Assembly (NCBI GenBank): GCA_946625225.1
Contig: CAMOTA010000109.1
Span: forward strand, 1-9,158
Direction of reading: 5' to 3'
Source of the DNA: UBA9715 sp003452695
GTDB lineage: Bacteria > Actinomycetota > Coriobacteriia > Coriobacteriales > Eggerthellaceae
DNA length: 9,158 nucleotides
Shown here: piece by piece, positions 1 through 6,604 of the stretch
Numbering within the stretch: position 1 is the stretch's first letter
Layout: each line of letters opens with the position of its first letter
Program-made: the position numbers and the translations under genes
The notes under the pieces: model-generated
Told to the model about the DNA's origin: nothing
Database searches by the model: none
Seen by the model: the letters and a program-made list of their open reading frames with translations, nothing else

Positions 1-140
1 CCTCCCCCCGCCGCGTCAAGGAAAACCTCGGGGGCGCGCGAGTCTCCACAAAGCCATCAAAACTCGGGGATCGACGCGGAAATCTGCGTGTCCCCTGTGG
101 GCTCCACCCCAATCCCCCTCCGCGTTGATGCTCGGCCATA

Positions 141-163
141 GTGCATCGTTGCAACTGATGCAC
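141..163. repeat. Short dyad symmetry, possible operator
   Basis: Seven-base arms (GTGCATC at 141-147 and GATGCAC at 157-163) are exact reverse complements. The nine bases between them begin with the perfect palindrome GTTGCAAC (148-155). Nested dyads like this are typical of dimeric repressor or activator sites, and it lies upstream of the likely adhesin promoter region. I do not recognise the cognate regulator. It could equally be chance or part of the end of an upstream transcript. Confidence 0.35.
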
Positions 164-183
164 GAGCGCGGCCGTTGGTTTGT

Positions 184-212
184 GCTCGTTTTCCACTGCG
201 CGGAAAACGAGC
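184..212 (+). terminator. Perfect 11-bp stem-loop, candidate terminator or leader hairpin
   Basis: GCTCGTTTTCC (184-194) and GGAAAACGAGC (202-212) are exact reverse complements around a 7-nt loop. The + strand tail is only TTT before CGCGA, so the poly-U part of an intrinsic terminator is weak. The - strand side has no T tract. The simplest reading is the terminator of a + strand gene lying left of the window. If the adhesin transcript begins upstream of it, it would instead be a leader hairpin. The AT-rich run at 221-240 starts just after it. Confidence 0.45.
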
Positions 213-284
213 TTTCGCGACTACATATATATAGTAGTTAATCGTTCGCGCACATATTCGAGCGCCTTGAATGCGACAAGCGCA

Positions 285-314
285 GTGCCACGCGCGGAAT
301 CCTTGTCATATATA
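285..314 (+). promoter_or_regulatory. Weak candidate promoter for the adhesin gene
   Basis: The -10-like hexamer TATATA at 309-314 sits 18 nt after GTGCCA at 285-290, which matches the -35 consensus at four of six positions. It is one of the few AT-rich spots in a GC-rich leader. A second -10-like hexamer, TAGAAT at 398-403, has no convincing partner. Start sites cannot be settled by eye, and this is only the better of weak options. Confidence 0.25.
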
Positions 315-430
315 GGTAAGCTTCCAACGGCGAAAATCGGATTCAAAGCGGGCGAAACAGGAAACAACGGTCGGAGACTTGTAAGCATAACCCCAGGTAG
401 AATTGCCGTTCACAACGGACATCCGTCGGA

Positions 431-436
431 AAGGAG
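431..436 (+). promoter_or_regulatory. Ribosome binding site of the adhesin gene
   Basis: AAGGAG lies 10 nt before the ATG at 447 and is the only strong Shine-Dalgarno sequence near the start. It decides in favour of the long signal peptide. The in-frame ATG at 558 (residue 38) has no comparable site. Confidence 0.85.
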
Positions 437-446
437 TTTGTGAACC

Positions 447-638
447 ATGGCAGCTACCGCACAGCACAAGCGCAGCGCGCGCAAACAACTGGCACTGAAA
501 CGAAAGGGGAAGCCGCCTGCACCGATCCTCGGGCCCGGGCAGAAGCGTGCGGTGCTCATGAAAGTCGCTCTTTCGATGGTCCTGGCACTATCGTTAATGC
601 CGGGCATGGCGCCCGGGCATACCGAGAAGGCGCATGCG
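447..638 (+). other. Signal peptide with long basic N-region (residues 1-64)
   Basis: About 38 residues rich in Lys, Arg and Gln precede the hydrophobic core, much longer than a standard signal peptide. Cleavage is predicted after Ala64 in the AHA motif. Such extensions occur on very large secreted proteins of Gram-positive bacteria and may slow or direct export. No YSIRK motif is present. Confidence 0.8.
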
Positions 639-3600
639 GCCACGACGAGCTTCACCGTGAAGAGGTCGAACGATTTGTTCTATCCCGTGAACGGCACGGC
701 AAAGTATTCTGCTGTTATAGACGGACAGGAATACGTGGTGTATTGCAACGACCCCCATGCGTCCGACAGCCCGAAGGGAACCTACGATATAAGCCGATGC
801 ACACGGGGAACCAATCGGCAAAACTACCTGCTCGCCAAGGGCTATCCCAATTCGACCACAATCGCGGGCACTAACTTCAATGCAAACGATGCCCAGGCAG
901 CAACCCAGATCGCAATGTGGATGGACGGCGACCCCGACTTGTCCTACGAATTCGTCAGCCATCTTTCCACCGAATACAACCAGCCCGCCCCCGCCCGTTC
1001 GCTGTACGACACGGCAAAGCAATTCTTCTCCGAGGCCAACGGGTATCAGGGCGGCGATGCCTCAATCGACAACGCATCTGCAACATACGTTTCCGACCAG
1101 GCAGGGGCGCAGCGCATCATAACGCTTTCCATCATTCGCACGGGTGGGTTGGAACTTGCCAAGGCAACGGCAGCTGCAGCACTGTCCGACAACAACGAGA
1201 ACTACACGCTGGAAGGCGCCGTCTTCGAGGTAAGGGACGCCGCGGGTGCGCTCGCAGCCACGTTGACGACCGATGAGGACGGCAAGGCCTCGGCGGGCGA
1301 CCTGCCAGCTGGCAACTACACCGTATCCGAGACGAAGCCGCCTGCAGGGTTCGCGCTTCCCGGCAAAGCATCCGAGCGCCGCAAGACCGTTGCCGTGACA
1401 GCGGGCGAAACGATCGCCGCGAAAGACCTGACCTTTCTGGACACGCCGCAATCTGCGCTGGCGGACATACGCGTGCAAAAGGTGGATGCGACCACCGGGG
1501 CAAGCGTGCCCCAAGGCAACGCGAGCTTGGCGGGCGCACAGTTCACCTTTAATTACTATGCAGTAGACCCATCGTCGGTGAAGAAGAGCGGCGAAGGCCT
1601 GCCGAACAAGCCCACCCGGTCGTGGGTGATGCAAACCGACGGCCAAGGTTATGCGAGTCTTGCGGCAGGCAGGGACATGCGCGTATCGGGAGACTCCTTC
1701 TATCGAAACGAAGCGGGCGACATCGTTTTGCCTCTTGGCGTGCTGACGATACGCGAAACAGCACAGCCAGACGGCTATCGCCTGAAAGGCGCGCAAAACA
1801 CCGACCCCACGCTGTTCATCGTGCGCATCCAGAAAAACGAGACCGACGAAACTTCCGAGACCGCCGAAGTGAAGATATTGAACGAGTCGGCCCAGGGCAA
1901 CACGCTGGAAAACCCCGACGAGGTGAAGCGCGGAAACATCGCCATCGACAAGGACGACGCCGACATGCCGGGTGGAGCCGCGCAGGGCGACGCCACACTG
2001 AAAGGCACGGTGTTTGAAATAGAGAACGCCTCTGCAAACAGCGTCGTTTCCCCCCAGACGGGCAAGGAAGTCGCACCGGGCGGCATCGTGTGCACCATCG
2101 TGTCCGACGCAAACGGAGCTGCTTCCACCAGATCTTCGGAGCTTAACGGTTGGAGCATTCCTGCAGACTGGAACGACAAGGCGCTGGCGTACGGCACCTA
2201 CATCATCCGCGAAAGCGCGCCTCCGAACGGATACCGATTGAACGAGGGGTGGTCGGAAACCGTCGAGATAACCGAGAACAGCACGAAAGCCATTTCGTAC
2301 ACGATGGCCGACCCGGTGCAGCGGGGCAATCTGGCGCTGCGCAAATACGACTCGGCCACGCGTAACGGCGCGAAGCAGGGGGGCGCCGTTCTGGCAGGCG
2401 CCATGTTCGAAGTAACAAACGCTTCGGCCAAGCCAGTCGTATCCCCCCAGACAGGGGCGGCGGTTGCGCCGGGCGGCGTGGTGTGCACCATCGTAAGCGA
2501 CGAGAACGGCTACGCCTCGACCGACCGATCCGACCTGAACGGCTGGGCCATTCCGAGCGACTGGGAGGGCAAGGCCCTGGCCTATGGCACCTACACCGTG
2601 CGCGAGACGGCCCCTCCCGACGGATATTTAATAAACGCCACCTGGACGGAAACGTTCGAAGTGCGCGCAGATAGCCAGCTGCGCACGTACGAGTTATCCG
2701 ACGTGGTAAAACGCGGAGATTTCGGCTTCAACAAAGTGGAGGGCACCGGCATGAAAGCGCTGGCCGGCATTCCCTTCCTTATAACATCGCAATCGACGGG
2801 CGAGGCGCACGTGGCGGTGACGGACGAGAACGGCATGCTTTCCACCGCCTCGAGCTGGAACGCGCACTCCCACAAGACGAACGCAAACGATGCCGCCATA
2901 TCGTCGGGCAGCGAAGCGGGCTCTGGAGCGGGGGGCACATACAAGGTGGACGAGAAGAAGCTGGACGCATCTGCGGGCATTTGGTTCGACGGCCATGGCG
3001 ATTCTTCTACGGGAGCGCCCGTTGACGACACCCTCGGCGCGCTGCCCTACGACACATACACCGTTCAGGAGCTCCCCGTTTCCAGAAACAAGGATCTGAA
3101 CCTGGTCAGCTTTCAGGTTACGATTACACGGCATGGCCGCGAACTAGACCGCGGCACGGTCGACGACAACGCCGCTCCGAACATGGCAACACAGCTTGCC
3201 GACATGCAGGGCAATCGCTTGGCGCCCGAAGGCGTTGTGTACACGCTCGTCGACACGATTTCCTACGAGAACTTGGATCCGGGCACCTATACGTTCGAAG
3301 GCGCGTTGCACCTGTATTCAGCAGACGGCACCTACGAGGGCGTGGTAGCCCAGGCCAACACGCAGGCGTCGGTCAACGCCGGAACGGGAAGCGCCCAGGT
3401 GGTCTTCGAAGTGGACACGACCGGCATGGGCGGAAAGAAGCTGGTTGCGTTCGAGCGCTGCTATTCTGCATCGGGAGACCTGGTGGCAGCCCACGAGGAC
3501 CCCGAAGACGAAGGACAGAGCATACGCGTGCCCGAAATCCGCACCACGCTGACAGACGCCCGCGACGGCGACCATGAAGTTGCCACGCTAGAGCCGGTAA

Positions 3601-5231
3601 CCCTTGTGGACACCGTTGCCTATAGCGGACTGCAGCCGTACAAGACTTACGAGATGACCATGACCGCGCACGTGAAGGCCGAAGACGGAAGCGATGCGGG
3701 AATTGCGCTGGACGCTTTTGGCCAAGAAGTTACGGCCACGACGACCTTCACGCCGACCGAACCCGATGGCACCGTGGAGGTGAGCGTTACGTTCACGCCC
3801 GCCGCAGGCTGCATCATCGTGGCGTTCGAAGAGCTGAAGACCATCGGCCAGACCTACGCCGTGCACGCCGACATATCCGACGAGAACCAATCGGTGAACG
3901 TCGTGACGATAGGCACGACGGCCCGCGATGGCGAGACGGGCAGCCATGTTGGACGGGCTCGCGAACAGGCGCAGGTAATCGACACCGTTTCGTACGCAGG
4001 CGTGCAAGCAGGAGCAGCGTATGTGATGGCCGGCACTTTGATAGATGCCGAAACGGGAGAGGCGATAGCGCAAGCCGAAACGCCTTTCGTTCCCGAAGCG
4101 ACGCAGGGAAGCGTGGAGATTCCTTTCGACTTGGACGCTTCGGGGATGGCGGGACGCAGCGTGGTCGTTTTCGAGCGGCTGTACCGCGAAGGCGCAGAAG
4201 AGCCGCTTGCAAGCCATGAGGACACGAGCGACCGCGGGCAAACCGTGGACTTCTCGGACCTGGGAACATCTGCGCAATCGGGCGGCAACCACGCTGCGGC
4301 CGCATCGGAGGAGCTGACCATCGTCGATACCGTTCGCTATGCGAAGGTGGAGCCGGGACAAACCTACCGCGTGGTTGGCACGCTAATGGACAAGGCCACG
4401 GGAAAACCCCTGGAAGCGAATGGCAAGCCCATCGTTGCCGAAGCGACCTTCGTCGCCGAGGCGGCGGAAGGCACGGTGGAGGTCGCGTTCACCTTCGATG
4501 CAACGAGCTTGGGCGGCACGACGACGGTTGCCTTCGAAAAGCTCTACGATGCAAACGGAAACCTGATTGCCGAGCACGAGGACATCGAAGACGAGGAGCA
4601 GACCGTATGGATAGCCCGCATTGGAACGACGGCGATCGACGGAAAGACGAAAACGCACGAGGGAACGGCTGCCAAGAAGACCGTAATCATAGACACCGTT
4701 GCCTTCGAAGGACTGGAACCCGGCGGGCGCTATAGCGTAACGGGCACGCTGTACGACAAGGCAACGGGCAAGCCGTTCGAAGCGGCAGACGGAACGAACC
4801 CCACCGCGACGAAGACTTTCACGGCGCGGTCGTCCTCCGGATCGGTGGACATCAGGTTCTCCTTCGACGGATCGAAACTGGACGATACGGCGCTCGTGGC
4901 ATTCGAGCGACTGGCCTACGAGAACACGCCCGATGTTCCCCTTGCGGTTCACGAGGACATAGCAGACGAAGGGCAGACGGTACGTTATCCCCCCGCACCG
5001 GACGAGCCGACTCCGCCCACGCCCGACAAGCCGATTTCGCCCATTCCCCCGACCGAGCCGACGGCGCCGATACCAACGCAGATTACGACCATCGGCAAGA
5101 ACGCGGCATCGACGATAGCGCGCACCGGCGATTTCCTTGCCGCGCACTGGGTGCCCATCGTCGCCGGAATTGCCCTTGCCTCCGCCACTGCGGCAGCCAT
5201 CGCCCTTGCAAAGCGCCGAAAGCGCAATTGA
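447..5231 (+). CDS. Thioester / isopeptide / ester-domain (VaFE repeat) surface-anchored adhesin
   Basis: This 1594-residue protein should be secreted and attached to the cell wall as a covalently locked adhesin rod. Residues 1-64 form a signal peptide with an unusually long basic N-region (11 Lys/Arg and no acidic residue in the first 39), a hydrophobic core at about 40-55 and an AHA cleavage motif at 62-64. The thioester domain (about 66-232) shows Cys100 in VYCND and Gln154 in TQIAMW, the Cys-Gln pair that in this family bonds covalently to surface amines. SpaA/CnaB-like domains follow at about 233-333, 339-481, 495-625, 626-755 and 756-908. Likely Lys/Glu/Asn-or-Asp isopeptide triads are K239/E295/D332, K345/E437/N479, K502/E589/D622 and K633/E720/D752. 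Five VaFE domains (about 909-1513), a Pro-rich spacer (about 1515-1545), IARTG (1557-1561), a membrane helix (about 1567-1588) and the tail KRRKRN complete it. The gene appears intact and stands alone, with no sortase or partner pilin beside it. Domain types are clear; the bonds and the ligand are inferred. Confidence 0.94.
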   Translation: MAATAQHKRSARKQLALKRKGKPPAPILGPGQKRAVLMKVALSMVLALSLMPGMAPGHTEKAHAATTSFTVKRSNDLFYPVNGTAKYSAVIDGQEYVVYCNDPHASDSPKGTYDISRCTRGTNRQNYLLAKGYPNSTTIAGTNFNANDAQAATQIAMWMDGDPDLSYEFVSHLSTEYNQPAPARSLYDTAKQFFSEANGYQGGDASIDNASATYVSDQAGAQRIITLSIIRTGGLELAKATAAAALSDNNENYTLEGAVFEVRDAAGALAATLTTDEDGKASAGDLPAGNYTVSETKPPAGFALPGKASERRKTVAVTAGETIAAKDLTFLDTPQSALADIRVQKVDATTGASVPQGNASLAGAQFTFNYYAVDPSSVKKSGEGLPNKPTRSWVMQTDGQGYASLAAGRDMRVSGDSFYRNEAGDIVLPLGVLTIRETAQPDGYRLKGAQNTDPTLFIVRIQKNETDETSETAEVKILNESAQGNTLENPDEVKRGNIAIDKDDADMPGGAAQGDATLKGTVFEIENASANSVVSPQTGKEVAPGGIVCTIVSDANGAASTRSSELNGWSIPADWNDKALAYGTYIIRESAPPNGYRLNEGWSETVEITENSTKAISYTMADPVQRGNLALRKYDSATRNGAKQGGAVLAGAMFEVTNASAKPVVSPQTGAAVAPGGVVCTIVSDENGYASTDRSDLNGWAIPSDWEGKALAYGTYTVRETAPPDGYLINATWTETFEVRADSQLRTYELSDVVKRGDFGFNKVEGTGMKALAGIPFLITSQSTGEAHVAVTDENGMLSTASSWNAHSHKTNANDAAISSGSEAGSGAGGTYKVDEKKLDASAGIWFDGHGDSSTGAPVDDTLGALPYDTYTVQELPVSRNKDLNLVSFQVTITRHGRELDRGTVDDNAAPNMATQLADMQGNRLAPEGVVYTLVDTISYENLDPGTYTFEGALHLYSADGTYEGVVAQANTQASVNAGTGSAQVVFEVDTTGMGGKKLVAFERCYSASGDLVAAHEDPEDEGQSIRVPEIRTTLTDARDGDHEVATLEPVTLVDTVAYSGLQPYKTYEMTMTAHVKAEDGSDAGIALDAFGQEVTATTTFTPTEPDGTVEVSVTFTPAAGCIIVAFEELKTIGQTYAVHADISDENQSVNVVTIGTTARDGETGSHVGRAREQAQVIDTVSYAGVQAGAAYVMAGTLIDAETGEAIAQAETPFVPEATQGSVEIPFDLDASGMAGRSVVVFERLYREGAEEPLASHEDTSDRGQTVDFSDLGTSAQSGGNHAAAASEELTIVDTVRYAKVEPGQTYRVVGTLMDKATGKPLEANGKPIVAEATFVAEAAEGTVEVAFTFDATSLGGTTTVAFEKLYDANGNLIAEHEDIEDEEQTVWIARIGTTAIDGKTKTHEGTAAKKTVIIDTVAFEGLEPGGRYSVTGTLYDKATGKPFEAADGTNPTATKTFTARSSSGSVDIRFSFDGSKLDDTALVAFERLAYENTPDVPLAVHEDIADEGQTVRYPPAPDEPTPPTPDKPISPIPPTEPTAPIPTQITTIGKNAASTIARTGDFLAAHWVPIVAGIALASATAAAIALAKRRKRN
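642..1142 (+). other. Thioester domain (residues about 66-232)
   Basis: Cys100 in the VVYCND strand and Gln154 in AATQIAMW fit the thioester-domain signature, in which Gln is followed two residues later by a hydrophobic residue and Trp. This is the TQxA domain of Gram-positive adhesins. In characterised members the internal Cys-Gln thioester reacts with amines on host protein, which puts it at the distal tip here. A further cysteine, Cys118, lies nearby. Confidence 0.88.
1929..2321 (+). repeat. Tandem isopeptide-type domain, copy A (residues 495-625)
   Basis: It begins at the RGNIAI strand and contains a VVSPQTG loop, a lone cysteine (Cys549), an LNGW motif and YGTYIIRES, and ends at the next RG boundary. 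The likely isopeptide triad is K502, E589 and D622. More than half of its residues match copy B in register, with a 131-residue pitch, which indicates internal duplication. Confidence 0.85.
2322..2711 (+). repeat. Tandem isopeptide-type domain, copy B (residues 626-755)
   Basis: It begins at RGNLAL and repeats copy A almost without gaps, with VVSPQTG, Cys680 at the position of Cys549, LNGW and YGTYTVRE. The likely triad is K633, E720 and D752. The next domain also opens with an RG boundary (RGDFGF), so these three units share a junction style that the first two isopeptide-type domains lack. Confidence 0.85.
3189..4976 (+). repeat. Five consecutive VaFE / Thr-Gln ester-bond domains
   Basis: Each unit has a Thr in the opening strand, an Asp in a (V/I)DT strand, the Glu of V(A/V)FE, a His and a Gln. 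The sets are T915/D936/E1003/H1016/Q1024, T1033/D1055/E1128/H1140/Q1148, T1157/D1179/E1243/H1257/Q1265, T1274/D1294/E1364/H1377/Q1385 and T1394/D1416/E1487/H1502/Q1510. This is the pattern of domains locked by an internal Thr-Gln ester bond, as shown for the clostridial Cpe0147 adhesin. All five sets are complete. His to Gln is always 8 residues and Gln to the next Thr always 9, so the domains are joined without a flexible linker. The third unit reads VVFE rather than VAFE. Confidence 0.88.
5115..5228 (+). other. C-terminal wall-sorting signal of IARTG (LAXTG-like) type
   Basis: Residues 1557-1561 read IARTG and are followed by Asp, a hydrophobic segment (about 1567-1588) and the tail KRRKRN, the three-part layout of a sortase substrate. 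The usual Pro of LPXTG is replaced by Ala. Class E sortases of high-GC actinobacteria are known to prefer LAXTG, so this is best read as a class E-type substrate. Ile at the first position is less usual. Confidence 0.8.
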
Positions 5232-5249
5232 CGTAGGTGCGCAACGAGA

Positions 5250-5281
5250 ACGGCGCGGAAACGCAATGGTTTCCGCGCCGT
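5250..5281. terminator. Convergent stem-loop terminator between the adhesin and tyrS
   Basis: A perfect 13-bp stem (5250-5262 with 5269-5281) encloses a 6-nt loop. Read on the - strand it is followed by TTCTCGTT, a modest U-rich tail, so it suits termination of the tyrS transcript best. On the + strand, 18 nt after the adhesin stop, the tail has no T tract, but the strong stem may still stop or protect that transcript. Confidence 0.65.
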
Positions 5282-5285
5282 GGGC

Positions 5286-5314
5286 GCAGGGTGGAAGCGT
5301 ATAAGCCACCCTGC
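5286..5314. terminator. Second stem-loop in the convergent gap
   Basis: GCAGGGTGG (5286-5294) pairs exactly with CCACCCTGC (5306-5314) across an 11-nt loop. Neither side has a real T tract (the + strand tail is TCGATTCGGG). With the stem at 5250-5281 it makes a two-hairpin barrier between converging genes. A role as backup terminator or RNA-end stabiliser is inferred. Confidence 0.4.
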
Positions 5315-5349
5315 TCGATTCGGGTTCAATAGCGATGGCCAGGACCCGC

Positions 5350-6561
5350 CTAGACAAGCTTTGCGTACTTGCGCTTGCCCACCTGGATGGTGGCACCCTG
5401 CAGGACGGCAGGTTCCACGTTATAGGCCTTGGCGGGCACCGCATCGCCGTTGATCTTCACGCCGCCGCCGTCGATCAGGCGCCGCGCTTCACCGATGCTC
5501 GGCGCCAAACCGGCATCTGCTATGAGCTTGGCAAGATAGACCTTACCCTGGTCGTTAGGCATGAGGTCTGCAGCGAACTCGGGAATGTCGTCGGGAATTT
5601 CGTGCTGCTTGAACACCAGGTCGAACTGGGCTTCTGCTTCGGCGGCCTGCGATTCGTCGTAGTATGTGGCCACGATGTTGCGCGCAAGCGAGCGCTTCAC
5701 CTTGTTGGGGTGCAGCTCGTCTGCGGCAAGGCCTTTCTCGATGGCGTCGATTTCGTCGACGGGAACACTGGATGCCAGGCGGAAGTACTTGACCATAATC
5801 TCGTCGGGTATGGACATGACCTTGCCGAACATGTCGGCGGGCTCGTCGGTAACGCCGATGTAGTTGCCATAGCTCTTCGACATCTTCTGCACGCCATCGG
5901 TGCCCTCGAGCAGGGGCAGCGTCAGGCACACCTGCGGTTCCATGCCCATCTTCTCCATAAGCTCGCGTCCTGCCAACAGGTTGAACAGCTGGTCGGACCC
6001 GCCTAGTTCCACATCGGCTTCGATGCACACGGAGTCGTAGGCCTGCATGATGGGGTACAGGAATTCGTGGACGCTGATGGGCTGGTTGTTGGTGTAACGG
6101 TTATGGAAATCGTCGCGTTCGAGAATGCGGGCAACCGTGAACTTGCTCGTAAGCCCCAGCAGGTCTTCCAGCGTGAGCGGCATGAGCCATTCGGAGTTGT
6201 AGCGCAAGGTGGTCTTGTCGGGATCGAGCACCTTGAAGGCCTGGTCCACATAGGTTTGCGCATTGTGCTTTATCTGCTCGGCGGTAAGCTGGGGGCGCGT
6301 GGAATTGCGCCCCGACGGATCGCCGATAAGCGCCGTGCCATCGCCGATGATGAGCGTTACCCGATGACCGAGGTCCTGGAATTGCCGCAGCTTGCGCAAC
6401 GGAACCGCGTGGCCTATGTGGATATCGGGAGCCGTGGGGTCCACGCCGAGCTTTATATTAAGCGGCTGGTTGCGCTTCAGTTTTTCCAGGAGCGCGCTTT
6501 CTGGAACGATGCGGTCGGCACCGCTTGCTATGATATGAAGCTGTTCTTCTGCAGAGAGCAT
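5350..6561 (-). CDS. tyrS: Tyrosyl-tRNA synthetase
   Basis: This 403-residue cytoplasmic enzyme joins tyrosine to tRNA-Tyr using ATP and is essential for translation. It shows the class I signatures HIGH (48-51) and KMSKS (226-230). YPIMQAYD (169-176) supplies likely tyrosine-binding Tyr169, Gln173 and Asp176, followed by GGSDQ (187-191). An S4-type RNA-binding domain lies at about 341-400 (VYLAKLIADAGL, then GGGVKING). The opening LGVDPTAPDIHIGH style matches the TyrZ-like branch of bacterial TyrRS. The ATG at 6561 is chosen because GAAAGG lies 6 nt upstream and the family N-terminus begins here; the 51 further upstream in-frame residues are unlike TyrRS and overlap the U32 gene. The gene starts 43 nt after the U32 stop on the same strand, so co-transcription is likely. 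That gap is too short for a T-box leader. Confidence 0.97.
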   Translation of the reverse strand: MLSAEEQLHIIASGADRIVPESALLEKLKRNQPLNIKLGVDPTAPDIHIGHAVPLRKLRQFQDLGHRVTLIIGDGTALIGDPSGRNSTRPQLTAEQIKHNAQTYVDQAFKVLDPDKTTLRYNSEWLMPLTLEDLLGLTSKFTVARILERDDFHNRYTNNQPISVHEFLYPIMQAYDSVCIEADVELGGSDQLFNLLAGRELMEKMGMEPQVCLTLPLLEGTDGVQKMSKSYGNYIGVTDEPADMFGKVMSIPDEIMVKYFRLASSVPVDEIDAIEKGLAADELHPNKVKRSLARNIVATYYDESQAAEAEAQFDLVFKQHEIPDDIPEFAADLMPNDQGKVYLAKLIADAGLAPSIGEARRLIDGGGVKINGDAVPAKAYNVEPAVLQGATIQVGKRKYAKLV

Positions 6562-6567
6562 GGCATG

Positions 6568-6573
6568 CCTTTC
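6568..6573 (-). promoter_or_regulatory. Ribosome binding site of tyrS
   Basis: GAAAGG on the - strand lies 6 nt before the ATG at 6561 and fixes the start. Just upstream, directly after the U32 stop, is TAGAAT (6604-6599), a -10-like hexamer without a good -35 partner. A weak internal promoter for tyrS is therefore possible but unsupported. Confidence 0.7.
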
Positions 6574-6604
6574 TTTTGGTAATTCGTCGTAATGCGCGAT
6601 TCTA

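Larger units (their letters stand above)
1..430. other. Leader region upstream of the adhesin gene; no convincing gene
   Basis: No reading frame here has both a good ribosome binding site and a recognisable protein. Near the left edge (about 1-140) several frames are open on both strands, as expected of short GC-rich DNA. One + frame open from the edge ends at a TAG at 138-140 and could be the tail of a gene starting outside the window, but its sequence is not recognisable. A TTG-started frame at 180-443 ends 3 nt before the adhesin start; it has no visible binding site, runs through a stem-loop and looks non-coding. The region also holds a dyad at 141-163, a stem-loop at 184-212 and AT-rich patches at 221-240 and 306-315. 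It most likely carries the adhesin promoter and a long untranslated leader. Confidence 0.6.

Noticed and set aside
1..20. C-rich left edge and G-rich right edge, considered as possible terminal inverted repeats
   Set aside because: The two ends do not align as reverse complements beyond simple C/G richness.
180..443. An 87-residue frame ending just before the adhesin start, possible leader peptide
   Set aside because: It has a TTG start with no binding site, runs through the stem-loop at 184-212, and has no recognisable signal or domain.
2035..2470. Two internal SPQTG motifs resembling LPXTG sorting signals
   Set aside because: They lie in loops of the two duplicated domains with no hydrophobic helix or basic tail after them.
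2050..4994. Runs of six C or six G inside the adhesin (2050-2055, 2378-2383, 2443-2448, 2930-2935, 4989-4994), possible phase-variation tracts
   Set aside because: Six bases is short for slipped-strand switching, the frame is intact, and such runs are expected in GC-rich sequence.
5315..5349. GGGTTCAAT resembling a tRNA T-loop
   Set aside because: There is no matching acceptor, D or anticodon arm around it, and the flanking bases already form the stem at 5286-5314.
4383..5444. A 353-residue open frame on the - strand, opposite the end of the adhesin
   Set aside because: It runs through the conserved VaFE repeats and the convergent stem-loops and overlaps the end of tyrS, with an Arg-rich shadow-type composition.
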